The notes below the pieces were generated by a model that saw only the letters and a program-made list of their open reading frames with translations, had not been told where the DNA came from and did no database searches. A DNA stretch of 64,000 bases from Mangrovimonas sp. TPBH4 (GTDB taxonomy: Bacteria > Bacteroidota > Bacteroidia > Flavobacteriales > Flavobacteriaceae): the NCBI RefSeq assembly GCF_001280505.1, contig NZ_LBIO01000044.1, positions 62,001 through 126,000 of the forward strand. The letters are read 5' to 3'. This document shows, in pieces, positions 26,218 to 36,175 of the stretch (positions are counted from its first letter, which is position 1; every line of letters starts with the position of its first letter). The position numbers and the translations under genes are program-made.

Positions 26218-26245
26218 ATAAAAAACCCAACCTTTCGGTTGGGCC
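26218..26245 (-). terminator. Rho-independent terminator of the small minus-strand gene
   Basis: CCCAACC (26226–26232), loop TTTC, GGTTGGG (26237–26243), with a T run only on the minus strand. It may also slow recG transcripts arriving from the other side. Confidence 0.75.
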
Positions 26246-26264
26246 TAAAACATAACTGTACGTT

Positions 26265-26513
26265 TTATGATCGATTGATTGATGTTTGCAAATCATAAGG
26301 CACCAAGTTCAAAATAAACTCGTTATGACGTACCTTAACAATAGGTATTGGTTTTAAGGAAAGTGCACAAGTATCTATAACACTACTCATTTGAACAACT
26401 GAATCCTGTTGACTTTTCTGGGGAAGGTTTGATGGGACATGAAACTCTAAAATGGATACAAATAAAAAAACGAATAAAGCGGAGGCTCCCTGCAAGACGT
26501 CTAGTTGCTTCAT
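26265..26513 (-). CDS. Hypothetical 82-residue protein with a membrane helix
   Basis: Starts MKQLDVLQGASALFVFLFVSILEF, giving a hydrophobic helix about 10–24 (signal anchor or signal peptide), then a ~55-residue hydrophilic tail without known motifs. A strong minus-strand terminator 20 nt after the stop supports a real transcript. No recognised family. It lies between recG and the S9 peptidase, both on the opposite strand. Confidence 0.5.
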   Translation of the reverse strand: MKQLDVLQGASALFVFLFVSILEFHVPSNLPQKSQQDSVVQMSSVIDTCALSLKPIPIVKVRHNEFILNLVPYDLQTSINRS

Positions 26514-26649
26514 AATAAATTGATTTCAAATTGATTACCTTAAAATTAATCGCAATTACAGCTCACACCTGTTAGAGCTATGTTAAAAGCTTTTGGTGCG
26601 TTGTTAATTAACTATTCCTTAAGTAATTGATAAAGGTTTATTAAAACAA

Positions 26650-26680
26650 TTGCCTTTATCCCCACAAAAAAGTACATTCG
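26650..26680 (+). promoter_or_regulatory. Promoter of the S9 peptidase gene
   Basis: TTG at 26650–26652 and TACATTCG (one mismatch to TAnnTTTG) at 26673–26680, separated by 20 nt; 60 nt before the ATG at 26741. Confidence 0.4.
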
Positions 26681-26740
26681 CAAACATTTACTGTTTAGTG
26701 CTTTTTAGCATCAAATTTCAAAACTTACAATTCATTTCGC

Positions 26741-29182
26741 ATGAAACATATTTTAGCGCTTGTTTTATCCATTTTCATTACCTCAATTAGTATTGCACAA
26801 ACTGGCAATCAGTCTCCGCTAAGCATTAAAACCATTATGCAGGGCGATAATTTTGTTGGCCATTTGCCTTCAAATGCTCACTGGTCCGCCGATGGTAAAA
26901 CCATTTATTTCAGTTGGAATCCAGAAGGGGCTTTCAGCGATTCCCTTTATGCTTACACACTTTCCAATGGAAACACTAAAAAAGTTGACTTTGATACGTC
27001 GTACAACCTGCCACAGCCAAGTGGAAATAACAATATCACCAACAAATCTAGCTATGTTGACCCTTATGACCACATCACTTACAACAGCGCTAGATCAAAG
27101 AGCATTTACACAAAGCATGGCGACATATACTTAGTTAACCAAAAGGACTATTCGGTGACACAAATCACCAACACCTTAGACTCCGAAAGTAACATTCAAT
27201 TTACAGCAAACGATTCCAAAATAGCTTATGTAAAGAATGGTAATCTATTCACTTGGTCTTTGGAAACGGGAATCACCGAACAGATTACTGATTTCACAAA
27301 TAAGAAAAATAGCACTTCTGAACGAAGCGAGCAAGACGAATGGCTTCACCAAGACCAATTGGAAATTTTTGAAGTACTTAGCGAGCGTAAGGCTAAAAAT
27401 GACGCCAAAGAGGCTCTCAACAAAAGAAATCTCAACAAAAGACCTCTTGAAATCTATACCGAAGGGAAAATTGTGACCAACATAAAAATTAGCCCGAATG
27501 GCAAATTTGTAACCTACGAATTGTATCAATCTACTAAAGAAGCAAATGGCACCATTGTGCCTCATTACGTTACGGAGTCAGGCTACACCGAAGACCAACA
27601 CACACGCACCAAAGTTGGTAGCGAACAAGGCACCTATGAAATGTTCATTTACAACATAGAAGCAAGAACTTCTTATCCTGTTGTTTTGGATAATTTGGAA
27701 GGACTAGACGATATCCCTGAATACACAAAGGACTACCCTGACAAAGCATACAAAAACGACAACAGAATTTCTTATGTAACGGGACCAAACTGGAGTGAAG
27801 ACAGCAAATATGCGGTATTGGACATTAATAGTAATGATTTTAAAGACCGTTGGATTGTATCCCTAAACTATGAAGATGGCTCTGTTAAAAATTTAGTAAG
27901 ACAACGTGACGAAGCTTGGGTGGACGGCCCTGGCATCAGCAGTTTTGGAGGCAGCGCCCTTGGGTGGTTGCCAGACAACGAAACCATTTGGTACATGTCT
28001 GAAGCCACTGGGTTTACTCATTTAAACACTACCAACATCAATTCAAGCAAAACTAAAGCACTGACTGAAGGAAATTTTGAAGTGTATGACGTCTACCTTT
28101 CAAAAGACAAAAAGCACTGGTACTTTACCTCCAACAAAACCCATTCGGGAGATCGTCAATTTTATAGCATGCCACTTAATGGAGGTAAATTCACCCAATT
28201 AACAAGCATGACGGGTAATAACGATGTGGTATTATCTCCAAACGAAGAATATTTGGCCATTTTGCACTCCTATTCCAACAAACCAACAGAGCTTTACCTA
28301 CAGAAAAATCCTCTGTTCGGAAAATCGTCTGAGGAACCAAAGCAAATCACGCATTCCACAACGGAAGGATTTGAAGCTTACCCTTGGAGAGACCCAGAAC
28401 TTATCACTTTTAAGGCTGAAGACGGTGCCACAGTACAAGCTAGACTTTACCAACCTTCCGCAGCTACCAAAAACAATGCCGCCATCGTGTTTGTTCACGG
28501 TGCTGGATACTTACAAAATGCCCATTCTTGGTGGAGTGTTTATTTTAGAGAATATATGTTCCATAATATTTTAGCGGATAACGGCTATACGGTTTTGGAT
28601 ATCGATTATAGAGGAAGTGCCGGTTACGGCAGAGATTGCCGTACGGGGATTTACAGACATATGGGAGGCAAAGATCTTTCAGACCAAGTGGATGGTGTAC
28701 AATATTTAATCAACAACTACGGTATTGACAAAGACAAAGTAGGTATTTATGGAGGCTCTTATGGTGGATTTATCACCCTCATGGGCATGTTCAACGAAGC
28801 CGACACCTTCAAGGCCGGAGCGGCCATTCGATCTGTTGGCGATTGGGCAGCCTACAACCACGGGTATACGGCCCGAATTCTTAACACCCCAGTTACCGAT
28901 AGTTTGGCTTACAGAAGAAGCTCCCCTATCTATTTTGCTGATGGCCTTAAAGGAGATTTACTGATTTTACACGGAATGGTAGACGACAATGTTCATTTCC
29001 AGGATATGGTCCGTCTTAACCAGCGCTTGATAGAATTGGAAAAACACAATTGGGAAATGGTCCTTTATCCATTGGAAAGACACGGCTTTGTAGAACCAAG
29101 CAGCTGGACCGATGAATACACCCGAATTTTCAACCTTTTCCAAGAAAGTTTATTGGACGGCAACAACACCCAAAAAGACTAG
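26741..29182 (+). CDS. S9 family serine peptidase (dipeptidyl-peptidase IV-like)
   Basis: 813 residues. Signal peptide 1–20 (ends IAQ), a beta-propeller region about 40–520 made of WD40-like blades, then an alpha/beta-hydrolase prolyl-oligopeptidase domain about 560–805. Catalytic triad visible as S673 (GGSYGG), D748 (HGMVDDNVH) and H781 (ERHGF), with the oxyanion tyrosine region YRGSAGYGRD before it. Periplasmic or outer-membrane-associated removal of dipeptides, probably after proline. The usual DPP-IV EE motif cannot be placed with certainty; N-terminal specificity is therefore an inference. Stand-alone gene. Confidence 0.9.
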   Translation: MKHILALVLSIFITSISIAQTGNQSPLSIKTIMQGDNFVGHLPSNAHWSADGKTIYFSWNPEGAFSDSLYAYTLSNGNTKKVDFDTSYNLPQPSGNNNITNKSSYVDPYDHITYNSARSKSIYTKHGDIYLVNQKDYSVTQITNTLDSESNIQFTANDSKIAYVKNGNLFTWSLETGITEQITDFTNKKNSTSERSEQDEWLHQDQLEIFEVLSERKAKNDAKEALNKRNLNKRPLEIYTEGKIVTNIKISPNGKFVTYELYQSTKEANGTIVPHYVTESGYTEDQHTRTKVGSEQGTYEMFIYNIEARTSYPVVLDNLEGLDDIPEYTKDYPDKAYKNDNRISYVTGPNWSEDSKYAVLDINSNDFKDRWIVSLNYEDGSVKNLVRQRDEAWVDGPGISSFGGSALGWLPDNETIWYMSEATGFTHLNTTNINSSKTKALTEGNFEVYDVYLSKDKKHWYFTSNKTHSGDRQFYSMPLNGGKFTQLTSMTGNNDVVLSPNEEYLAILHSYSNKPTELYLQKNPLFGKSSEEPKQITHSTTEGFEAYPWRDPELITFKAEDGATVQARLYQPSAATKNNAAIVFVHGAGYLQNAHSWWSVYFREYMFHNILADNGYTVLDIDYRGSAGYGRDCRTGIYRHMGGKDLSDQVDGVQYLINNYGIDKDKVGIYGGSYGGFITLMGMFNEADTFKAGAAIRSVGDWAAYNHGYTARILNTPVTDSLAYRRSSPIYFADGLKGDLLILHGMVDDNVHFQDMVRLNQRLIELEKHNWEMVLYPLERHGFVEPSSWTDEYTRIFNLFQESLLDGNNTQKD

Positions 29183-29293
29183 CAACTTTAAGTCATAATT
29201 TTAGTTGCAAATATTTATCTTTGTGGCCTAAATAAGACCTGTTAGAGTTGCATTTTTTCGCAATTTTGGCAATCTGAAAAACGAAAAAAATTG

Positions 29294-29301
29294 TAGGTTT
29301 G
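29294..29301 (+). promoter_or_regulatory. -7 element of pheT
   Basis: TAGGTTTG, an exact TAnnTTTG match, 21 nt before the pheT ATG. Another exact match (TATCTTTG) lies at 29216–29223, so two starts are possible. Confidence 0.4.
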
Positions 29302-29322
29302 CGCCTTTATTAAAGATAGAAA

Positions 29323-31749
29323 ATGAAGATTTCATACAACTGGTTACGACAATTTATCAAAACAGATTGGTCCCCTGAAAAAACTGGAGAATTACTTACA
29401 GATTTAGGACTTGAAGTAGAAGGCATCTCAGAATTTGAATCCGTTAAAGGAGGACTAAAAGGAATTGTTGTTGGAGAAGTATTAACCTGTGAGCAACATC
29501 CAAATGCAGACCGACTAAAGGTTACCACCGTAAATATTGGGGCAGACCAACCACTACAAATTGTATGCGGAGCACCTAACGTGGCGGCAGGGCAAAAAGT
29601 TCCTGTAGCCACTATTGGAACCACGCTTTACACGCCTGAAGGTGAAGCTTGGAAAATCAAAAAAGGTAAAATTCGTGGCGAGGAAAGCCATGGTATGATC
29701 TGCGCCGAAGACGAATTAGGTTTAGGACAATCGCATGATGGAATAATGGTCCTTGACGAAAAAGTAAAGATTGGTGCTGCGGTTTCGGATATCTTCAAAG
29801 TAGAAAACGACCATGTTTTTGAAATAGGCCTTACTCCTAACCGTGCAGATGCTATGAGCCACTTTGGTACCGCTAGAGACCTTAGAGCAGGTTTGATTCA
29901 ACAGGATATCCACTTGGAATTCATCACTCCTTCGGTGAGTGCTTTCCACGTAGATAACAGAACCAATAAGATTGATGTAGAAGTTCAAAACAAGGAATTG
30001 GCGCCTCGTTATTGCGGTATTGCCATTTCTGGAATTACGGTTGAAGAATCTCCTTCTTGGTTACAAAATAGATTGAAAGCTATTGGGCTTACTCCAAAGA
30101 ACAATGTGGTAGACGCTACTAATTATGTACTTCATGAATTGGGACAGCCTCTACACGCCTTTGATGCTGCCAAAATTAAAGGTCATAAAGTTGTTGTAAA
30201 AACAATGCCACAGGGCACGAAGTTCAAAACTTTGGATGGTGTTGAACGCGAATTGGATGCAGAAGACTTGATGATTTGTGATGCCGAAAAACCAATGTGC
30301 ATAGCCGGTGTTTTAGGTGGTTTGGATTCTGGAGTTACAGAAAACACAACCAACATCTTTTTGGAAAGTGCTTATTTTAACCCTGTTTCCATTAGAAAAA
30401 CAGCGAAACGCCATGGCTTAAATACCGATGCCTCCTTTAGATTTGAGAGAGGTATCGATCCTAACATTACAGAATACGCGCTAAAACGTGCTGCTTTATT
30501 GATTCAGGATATTGCAGGCGGGGAAATTACAAGTGACCTTGTGGACATGTACCCGAAGAAAATTGAAGATTTCCAGGTGCGATTGAGCTTTGAAAATGCC
30601 AAGAAATTAATTGGAGAAGAAATTCCAAAGGATACCATCAAAAGTATATTGACCTCCTTGGAAATCAAAATCAATAATGTTACTGAAACAGGGCTTGGTC
30701 TTACGGTACCTGCGTATAGAAATGACGTGCAAAGAGAGGCTGATATCATTGAGGAAATTCTAAGGGTTTACGGTTACAACAATATTAAAACTACAGAGAA
30801 ACTTAATGCCTCCATTTCCAATTCTTCAAAATTTGAGGATTACAAACTTCAAAACATCATTGGAGGTCAATTGGTCGCACAAGGATTTTATGAGATTATG
30901 GCCAACTCGCTATCGTCTCCTAAATACATCTCTCTTAGTGAGCAACTTAAAGAAGATCACAACATTGAACTTTTGAACCCATTGAGCAATGACCTTTGCG
31001 TGATGCGCCAAAGTTTATTGTTTTCTGGTTTGGAAGCCATTAGCCACAACATCAATAGAAAGCGAGATGCGCTTAAATTGTTTGAATTTGGTTCTACCTA
31101 CCACAACTATAATGGTAACAGAAAAGAACACAAACATCTTTCGTTACTGGTAACTGGAAGACGCAATGCTGAACGTTGGAATGTTGGTAACCAGCAAAGT
31201 GATTTCTTCTATTTAAAAGGTATCATCTCTACCGTTTTACAACGCTTAGGTATTAACAACACTGTTGTTGCCCCTACCAAAAATGACATGATTGCCGAGG
31301 GTATTTCGTTATCCTCCAACAATCTACAATTGGTCAACTTTGGATTGGCAAAAAAATCGGTATTGAAACATTTTGGAATTGCCCAGGACGTGCTGTTCGC
31401 CGATTTCAATTGGAACAATTTTATTGACGCTGCAAAACAAAACTCTGTTTCTTTTAAGGACATTCCAAAGTACCCAGAAGTACGTAGGGATTTTGCTTTG
31501 TTATTGGATGAAGCTGTTACTTTTGAACAAATTGACAGCATTGCAATGAAGACTGAAAAACAATTGCTTAAGGATGTTGACCTATTTGATGTGTATCAGG
31601 GTAAAAATCTTCCAAAAGGCAAGAAGAGTTACGCTGTGAGTTTCACCATCCAGGACGAACACAAAACACTTACCGACAAGCAAATTGATAAAATAATGAA
31701 CAAACTTCAAGCTAATTTTGAAAAACAGCTTGGAGCTACGCTTAGATAA
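29323..31749 (+). CDS. pheT: Phenylalanine–tRNA ligase beta subunit
   Basis: 808 residues, full-length long form. N-terminal EMAP-II-like tRNA-binding domain about 40–150 (VVGEVLTCEQHPNADRLKVTTVNIG), B3/B4 editing domain about 215–390, B5 domain about 400–475 and a C-terminal ferredoxin-like anticodon-binding domain about 715–808 (DIPKYPEVRRDFALLLDEAVTFEQI). Forms an alpha2-beta2 tetramer with PheS, which is not in this window (pheS and pheT are often unlinked in Bacteroidota). Monocistronic, with its own promoter elements and terminator. Confidence 0.95.
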   Translation: MKISYNWLRQFIKTDWSPEKTGELLTDLGLEVEGISEFESVKGGLKGIVVGEVLTCEQHPNADRLKVTTVNIGADQPLQIVCGAPNVAAGQKVPVATIGTTLYTPEGEAWKIKKGKIRGEESHGMICAEDELGLGQSHDGIMVLDEKVKIGAAVSDIFKVENDHVFEIGLTPNRADAMSHFGTARDLRAGLIQQDIHLEFITPSVSAFHVDNRTNKIDVEVQNKELAPRYCGIAISGITVEESPSWLQNRLKAIGLTPKNNVVDATNYVLHELGQPLHAFDAAKIKGHKVVVKTMPQGTKFKTLDGVERELDAEDLMICDAEKPMCIAGVLGGLDSGVTENTTNIFLESAYFNPVSIRKTAKRHGLNTDASFRFERGIDPNITEYALKRAALLIQDIAGGEITSDLVDMYPKKIEDFQVRLSFENAKKLIGEEIPKDTIKSILTSLEIKINNVTETGLGLTVPAYRNDVQREADIIEEILRVYGYNNIKTTEKLNASISNSSKFEDYKLQNIIGGQLVAQGFYEIMANSLSSPKYISLSEQLKEDHNIELLNPLSNDLCVMRQSLLFSGLEAISHNINRKRDALKLFEFGSTYHNYNGNRKEHKHLSLLVTGRRNAERWNVGNQQSDFFYLKGIISTVLQRLGINNTVVAPTKNDMIAEGISLSSNNLQLVNFGLAKKSVLKHFGIAQDVLFADFNWNNFIDAAKQNSVSFKDIPKYPEVRRDFALLLDEAVTFEQIDSIAMKTEKQLLKDVDLFDVYQGKNLPKGKKSYAVSFTIQDEHKTLTDKQIDKIMNKLQANFEKQLGATLR

Positions 31750-31754
31750 GAATC

Positions 31755-31786
31755 AAAAAAAGCCTCTTTAAAAAAGAGGCTTTTTT
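31755..31786. terminator. Bidirectional terminator between pheT and the FISUMP lipoprotein gene
   Basis: AAAAAAGCCTCTTT / AAA / AAAGAGGCTTTTTT: perfect stem with A and T runs on both sides, placed between convergent genes. Confidence 0.88.
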
Positions 31787-31808
31787 ATGTCATATTTTTA
31801 AAGGTATA

Positions 31809-32495
31809 TCAATCTTTAACACAACGGCATGGTAAACCATCTGTTTTAATTGTCATTAGAGTAGTAGCTTCTGTTCCTAAATCAACATGGATTAATTCTA
31901 CCTTTGTTGCATCATCCTCATTTTCAGTAGAGGAGTACACCCAAGCATCCTCGCCTAGACCCAAAAAAGATGACCAAGTATCTCTATTTCCAGACGGCAT
32001 TAAGGAAAAACCACTACTATTTGTAGCATTCTCAGGAGAATTATCCCAACCAGAAATAGACTTCATGGCTTCTCCTGCAACACTAGTGCCTCCAAGCTCA
32101 TCTACCAAAACATCCCATTCCGAAATACTTGGCACGTGCCACCCTTCAGGACATAAATTACCGGTTTCAATTGTATACCAATTGTAAAGTTTTCCATGAA
32201 TACTTCCAAAAGATGCATCATTGTTATAATAAGACCAAGCAGGTGTATCCAGATCACCCCAAGCTTCTTGATCCGTAACGTTAGGAATATCCGTTCCGTC
32301 ATTAAATTTTGAGGTGTTCAAATTGGTAACTGTCCAGCACTGATCTCCTATTTTAACCGTAGAATAAATATTCCCATCGGCATCAGTTATATTATCACCA
32401 CATTTCCATCCGCCACCATCATCATCACTTCCACATGAAATAAGGAGCGTTAATACCATCATAGCCAAGCTAAGTTTAAGTTGTGAATTTCTCAT
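31809..32495 (-). CDS. FISUMP-domain lipoprotein
   Basis: 228 residues. Lipoprotein signal with C21 (LLISCGSDDDGGG; the Asp/Gly stretch after the cysteine resembles a flavobacterial surface-export signal), then a Fibrobacter succinogenes major paralogous domain: DADGNIYSTVKIGDQCWTVTNL, then YYNNDASFGSIHGKLYNWYTI, then LCPEGWHVPSISEWDVL, and C-terminal LPCRCVKD. The domain is common in surface lipoproteins of Bacteroidota; its binding target is not known. Single gene, sharing the bidirectional terminator with pheT. Confidence 0.85.
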   Translation of the reverse strand: MRNSQLKLSLAMMVLTLLISCGSDDDGGGWKCGDNITDADGNIYSTVKIGDQCWTVTNLNTSKFNDGTDIPNVTDQEAWGDLDTPAWSYYNNDASFGSIHGKLYNWYTIETGNLCPEGWHVPSISEWDVLVDELGGTSVAGEAMKSISGWDNSPENATNSSGFSLMPSGNRDTWSSFLGLGEDAWVYSSTENEDDATKVELIHVDLGTEATTLMTIKTDGLPCRCVKD

Positions 32496-32701
32496 GATTT
32501 GAAGACTTATTGTTTAAACATAACATTAAATATAATAAATGCTAATGAATTTTTAATCAACCACTTAAAAAAATACCCAATGATACTTACAAATAATCAA
32601 TCATTTATATTACAATCACTAGAAATAAAAATTATGAAATTCATAGGTGGCAAGGCTAAATAATTACTAATTTTAAATTCCATTAATTTAAAACACGTAT
32701 T

Positions 32702-33199
32702 ATGGCAGCAATAACTTTAAAAGGTAATACCATACACACCTCAGGAGAACTTCCTAAAGTAGGTACAAAAGCTCCTGAATTCACATTGACCACTACAGAA
32801 TTAGGTTCAAAAACCCTTGCCGATTTTAAGGGCCAAAATTTAATCCTCAACATCTTTCCTAGTGTGGACACAGGCACCTGTGCACAATCTGTTAGGACCT
32901 TCAACGAAAAAGCCAGCAGCTTAGACAACACCAAAGTGCTGTGTATCTCTAAAGACCTTCCTTTTGCACAGGCCAGATTCTGTGGCGCTGAAGGATTGGA
33001 CAACGTAGTCAACCTTTCTGATTTTAAAGACGGAAACTTTGGAAAAAGCTACGGACTTGACTTTGTAGATGGACCTTTGGAAGGTTTACTCTCTAGATGT
33101 ATCGTGGTTGTAAATCCAGAAGGAGATGTCACCTATACTGAACAAGTTGCAGAAACGGTAGACGAGCCTAATTACGAAGCAGCTTTAAAAGCACTATAG
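32702..33199 (+). CDS. tpx: Thiol peroxidase (Tpx, 2-Cys peroxiredoxin)
   Basis: 165 residues. Peroxiredoxin of the atypical 2-Cys Tpx type: N-terminal AITLKGNTIHTSGELP, peroxidatic cysteine in PSVDTGTCAQSVRTF (C60) and the resolving cysteine about 34 residues later in LPFAQARFCGAEG, as in E. coli Tpx. Cytoplasmic reduction of hydrogen and alkyl peroxides with thioredoxin. The next gene, dgkA, begins 15 nt downstream and ftsK follows, so an operon is likely. Confidence 0.93.
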   Translation: MAAITLKGNTIHTSGELPKVGTKAPEFTLTTTELGSKTLADFKGQNLILNIFPSVDTGTCAQSVRTFNEKASSLDNTKVLCISKDLPFAQARFCGAEGLDNVVNLSDFKDGNFGKSYGLDFVDGPLEGLLSRCIVVVNPEGDVTYTEQVAETVDEPNYEAALKAL

Positions 33200-33214
33200 A
33201 TTGTTGCCCCAAAC

Positions 33215-33583
33215 ATGACCAAAAAAGAATCTTTTGCTAAAAACAGAATAAGAAGTATAGGGTTTGCCTTTAAAGGGGCCCTATACTTGATTAAAACCGA
33301 AGCCAGTATCAAAGTACAATTGTTTGTAGCCTTTGCCGTGACAATTGCGGGCTTCTATTTTCAAATTTCCAATACGGAATGGCTATTCCAAATTGCTTTT
33401 ATTGGCCTGGTAATGACGGCCGAAGGCATAAACACAGCTATTGAATACATCGCCGATTTCATACACCCAGAGTACCACAAAACCATTGGACACATAAAAG
33501 ACATTTCGGCCGGAGCGGTCTTTATCGCTGCCATTGCAGCCATTATTGGCGCAACGATCATTTATTTCCCAAAGCTGTTTTAA
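33215..33583 (+). CDS. dgkA: Diacylglycerol kinase family protein
   Basis: 122 residues, typical size of the prokaryotic trimeric enzyme. N-terminal RIRSIGFAFKGALYLIKTEASIKVQLF, the active-site EGINTAIEYIADF (with the E and N that bind metal-ATP) near residues 69–82, and three membrane helices. Phosphorylates diacylglycerol or, as in many bacteria of this group, undecaprenol, recycling lipid carriers. Located 15 nt after tpx and ~60 nt before ftsK. Confidence 0.9.
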   Translation: MTKKESFAKNRIRSIGFAFKGALYLIKTEASIKVQLFVAFAVTIAGFYFQISNTEWLFQIAFIGLVMTAEGINTAIEYIADFIHPEYHKTIGHIKDISAGAVFIAAIAAIIGATIIYFPKLF

Positions 33584-33646
33584 TACTTTTTCCGTTAGGA
33601 TAAACGTTAGTAATTTGTATTTTTGTTTTAATCTAACTAAGCGTTG

Positions 33647-36154
33647 ATGGCGAAGAAGAAAACTAAAACCAAAGACAGAAAAACCTCTACCTTTAACAAA
33701 CCCTCTTTTACACTCACAAGTCAGCAGAAATTGATTTATGGGAGCTTGTTGATGATTCTTGGTGTTTTGTTATTTATAGCATTTTTGTCCTTTTTCTTCA
33801 CAGGTAAAGCAGATCAAAGTACCTTAGGAGCACTTGGCACTAGAGATATTGAAGCCCAAAATTGGCTCAACAAACTAGGGGCCTGGGTGAGTGACTTATT
33901 CATTTTAAAAGGCTTCGGGGTTGCCTCTTTTATTTTTGCGGGACTTTCTTTCCTTTCAGGCATTTATATTGCTTTGGATATTAATAAGGCTAAACTACGC
34001 TCACATTGGATTTGGGGAACACTTATTGTTCTTTGGTGTTCCATTCTCTTTGGATTTTTCACTCATAAATATGATGCCCTAGGCGGTACTGTAGGTTTTG
34101 AGATGAACAGTTTTTTCCAGGATTATATCGGGAAAATTGGAACAGCCTTGCTCCTACTTTTTGGTCTTATCACCTATCTAGCACTTAGGTTTAATGTAAC
34201 AGGCCAAACTTTTATCAAACTGTTCAAGAGTGCTAAAAAAGACCTGAAAACTGAATTTGCTATAGATGGACCTATTTTAGCCACTGATACAGCTGCCATA
34301 CCGGTTGACAATAATTTATCTGAAGAAGCAGAAGACATGAAATCCAATTTCAATTTGGAAGAGGATGAAACATCTCCTTCCATTGCGGCGCTTTTAAACC
34401 ATACCAAAAAAGAAAAAGAAGAGGCTATAGAAATTGAAGAGAACGTAGCCAATCCACAAGATACAGAGGTTGAACTTGAGCCTAAAATACTTAAGGAACC
34501 TCAAACCGCTCCAAAAAATAACAGCGAGCTTCAAGTGGAGGTGAACAATGCGCCTGAAGAAAATTTTGAAATTGAAATAGAACAGGTTGAAGAAGAGGTT
34601 TCGGAACACGATAATCTTGCAAATAAATTAGTTGCCGATTTTGGTCAATTTGACCCAACATTGGAATTGAGCAAATACCAATTTCCGCCATTAGACCTTC
34701 TTAAAAAATACGATTCCGAAGGAATTACCATTAACCAAGAAGAACTTGAGGAGAATAAAAACCGTATTGTTGAAACCCTCAGCAACTATAAAATAGGCAT
34801 CAGCAGCATTAAGGCCACCATTGGCCCTACCGTTACCCTTTACGAAATTGTACCTGAAGCCGGTGTACGTATTTCTAAAATCAAAAATCTGGAGGATGAT
34901 ATTGCCCTATCGCTTTCTGCTTTGGGTATTCGTATCATTGCCCCTATCCCAGGAAAAGGAACTATTGGTATTGAAGTGCCAAATAAGAGCTCTACGATTG
35001 TTTCCATGCGCTCAGTAATTGCTTCCCAAAAATTCCAAAAATCTGATATGGAACTACCTATTGCTTTTGGAAAAAACATTAGCAATGAAACTATGGTAGT
35101 GGATTTGGCAAAAATGCCCCACCTTTTGATGGCCGGTGCTACTGGACAGGGAAAATCTGTAGGTTTGAATGCGGTATTGACTTCCTTACTTTACAAAAAA
35201 CACCCAGCGGAAGTAAAATTTGTCTTGGTCGATCCCAAAAAGGTAGAATTGACCTTATTCAATAAAATAGAACGTCACTATTTAGCGAAGCTTCCCGATA
35301 GCGAGGAGGCCATCATTACAGACAACACCAAGGTAATCAATACCTTGAACTCCCTATGCATTGAAATGGACAACCGTTACGAGATGCTTAAAAATGCCAT
35401 GTGTCGTAACATCAAGGAATACAACGAGAAGTTCAAGGCTAGAAAATTGAATCCAAATGACGGGCATCAGTTTTTACCTTACATCGTATTAGTAGTAGAT
35501 GAGTTTGCCGACTTGATCATGACGGCAGGCAAGGAAGTAGAAACGCCCATTGCACGTTTGGCCCAATTGGCTCGTGCTATTGGAATCCACTTGATTATTG
35601 CCACCCAAAGACCTTCGGTGAACGTTATTACAGGTATTATTAAAGCCAACTTCCCTGCTCGTATTGCGTTTAGAGTAACCTCTAAAATAGATTCCAGAAC
35701 CATTTTGGATGGCCCTGGTGCTGACCAATTGATAGGACGTGGAGACATGCTCTACACCCAAGGAAACGACATAATTAGAATTCAATGTGCCTTTGTAGAC
35801 ACACCTGAAGTAGAAAAGATTACGGAATTTATTGGAGGCCAAAAAGCCTATCCAGATGCTTACCTACTGCCAGAATATGTTGGTGAAGATGGCAATGGCA
35901 CAGGTATTGATATAGATATCTCTGAAAGAGATGCTTTATTCCGCGAAGCCGCCGAAATAATCGTTACTGCACAACAAGGCTCTGCCTCCCTATTGCAACG
36001 AAAACTTAAATTAGGTTACAACAGAGCAGGCCGATTGATAGACCAACTTGAAGCAGCGGGCATTGTAGGAGGTTTTGAGGGCAGCAAAGCCAGACAGGTT
36101 CTTGTTCCAGACCTTACAGCATTGGATCAACTATTGGAAAACGAAAATATATAG
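33647..36154 (+). CDS. ftsK: DNA translocase FtsK
   Basis: 835 residues from ATG 33647; an in-frame TTG at 33644 is directly in front. Four membrane helices within the first ~190 residues, an acidic linker about 200–330, then the RecA-like motor: beta domain beginning NKSSTIVSMRSV, Walker A GATGQGKSVGLNA, Walker B IVLVVDEFADLIM, and a C-terminal winged-helix gamma domain (LLQRKLKLGYNRAGRLIDQLEAAGIV) that reads KOPS-type polarity sequences. Couples chromosome segregation to division. Followed after 21 nt by lolA and then an LptF/G gene: an envelope-division operon. Confidence 0.95.
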   Translation: MAKKKTKTKDRKTSTFNKPSFTLTSQQKLIYGSLLMILGVLLFIAFLSFFFTGKADQSTLGALGTRDIEAQNWLNKLGAWVSDLFILKGFGVASFIFAGLSFLSGIYIALDINKAKLRSHWIWGTLIVLWCSILFGFFTHKYDALGGTVGFEMNSFFQDYIGKIGTALLLLFGLITYLALRFNVTGQTFIKLFKSAKKDLKTEFAIDGPILATDTAAIPVDNNLSEEAEDMKSNFNLEEDETSPSIAALLNHTKKEKEEAIEIEENVANPQDTEVELEPKILKEPQTAPKNNSELQVEVNNAPEENFEIEIEQVEEEVSEHDNLANKLVADFGQFDPTLELSKYQFPPLDLLKKYDSEGITINQEELEENKNRIVETLSNYKIGISSIKATIGPTVTLYEIVPEAGVRISKIKNLEDDIALSLSALGIRIIAPIPGKGTIGIEVPNKSSTIVSMRSVIASQKFQKSDMELPIAFGKNISNETMVVDLAKMPHLLMAGATGQGKSVGLNAVLTSLLYKKHPAEVKFVLVDPKKVELTLFNKIERHYLAKLPDSEEAIITDNTKVINTLNSLCIEMDNRYEMLKNAMCRNIKEYNEKFKARKLNPNDGHQFLPYIVLVVDEFADLIMTAGKEVETPIARLAQLARAIGIHLIIATQRPSVNVITGIIKANFPARIAFRVTSKIDSRTILDGPGADQLIGRGDMLYTQGNDIIRIQCAFVDTPEVEKITEFIGGQKAYPDAYLLPEYVGEDGNGTGIDIDISERDALFREAAEIIVTAQQGSASLLQRKLKLGYNRAGRLIDQLEAAGIVGGFEGSKARQVLVPDLTALDQLLENENI

Positions 36155-36175
36155 CGATATAAAACACATATTACA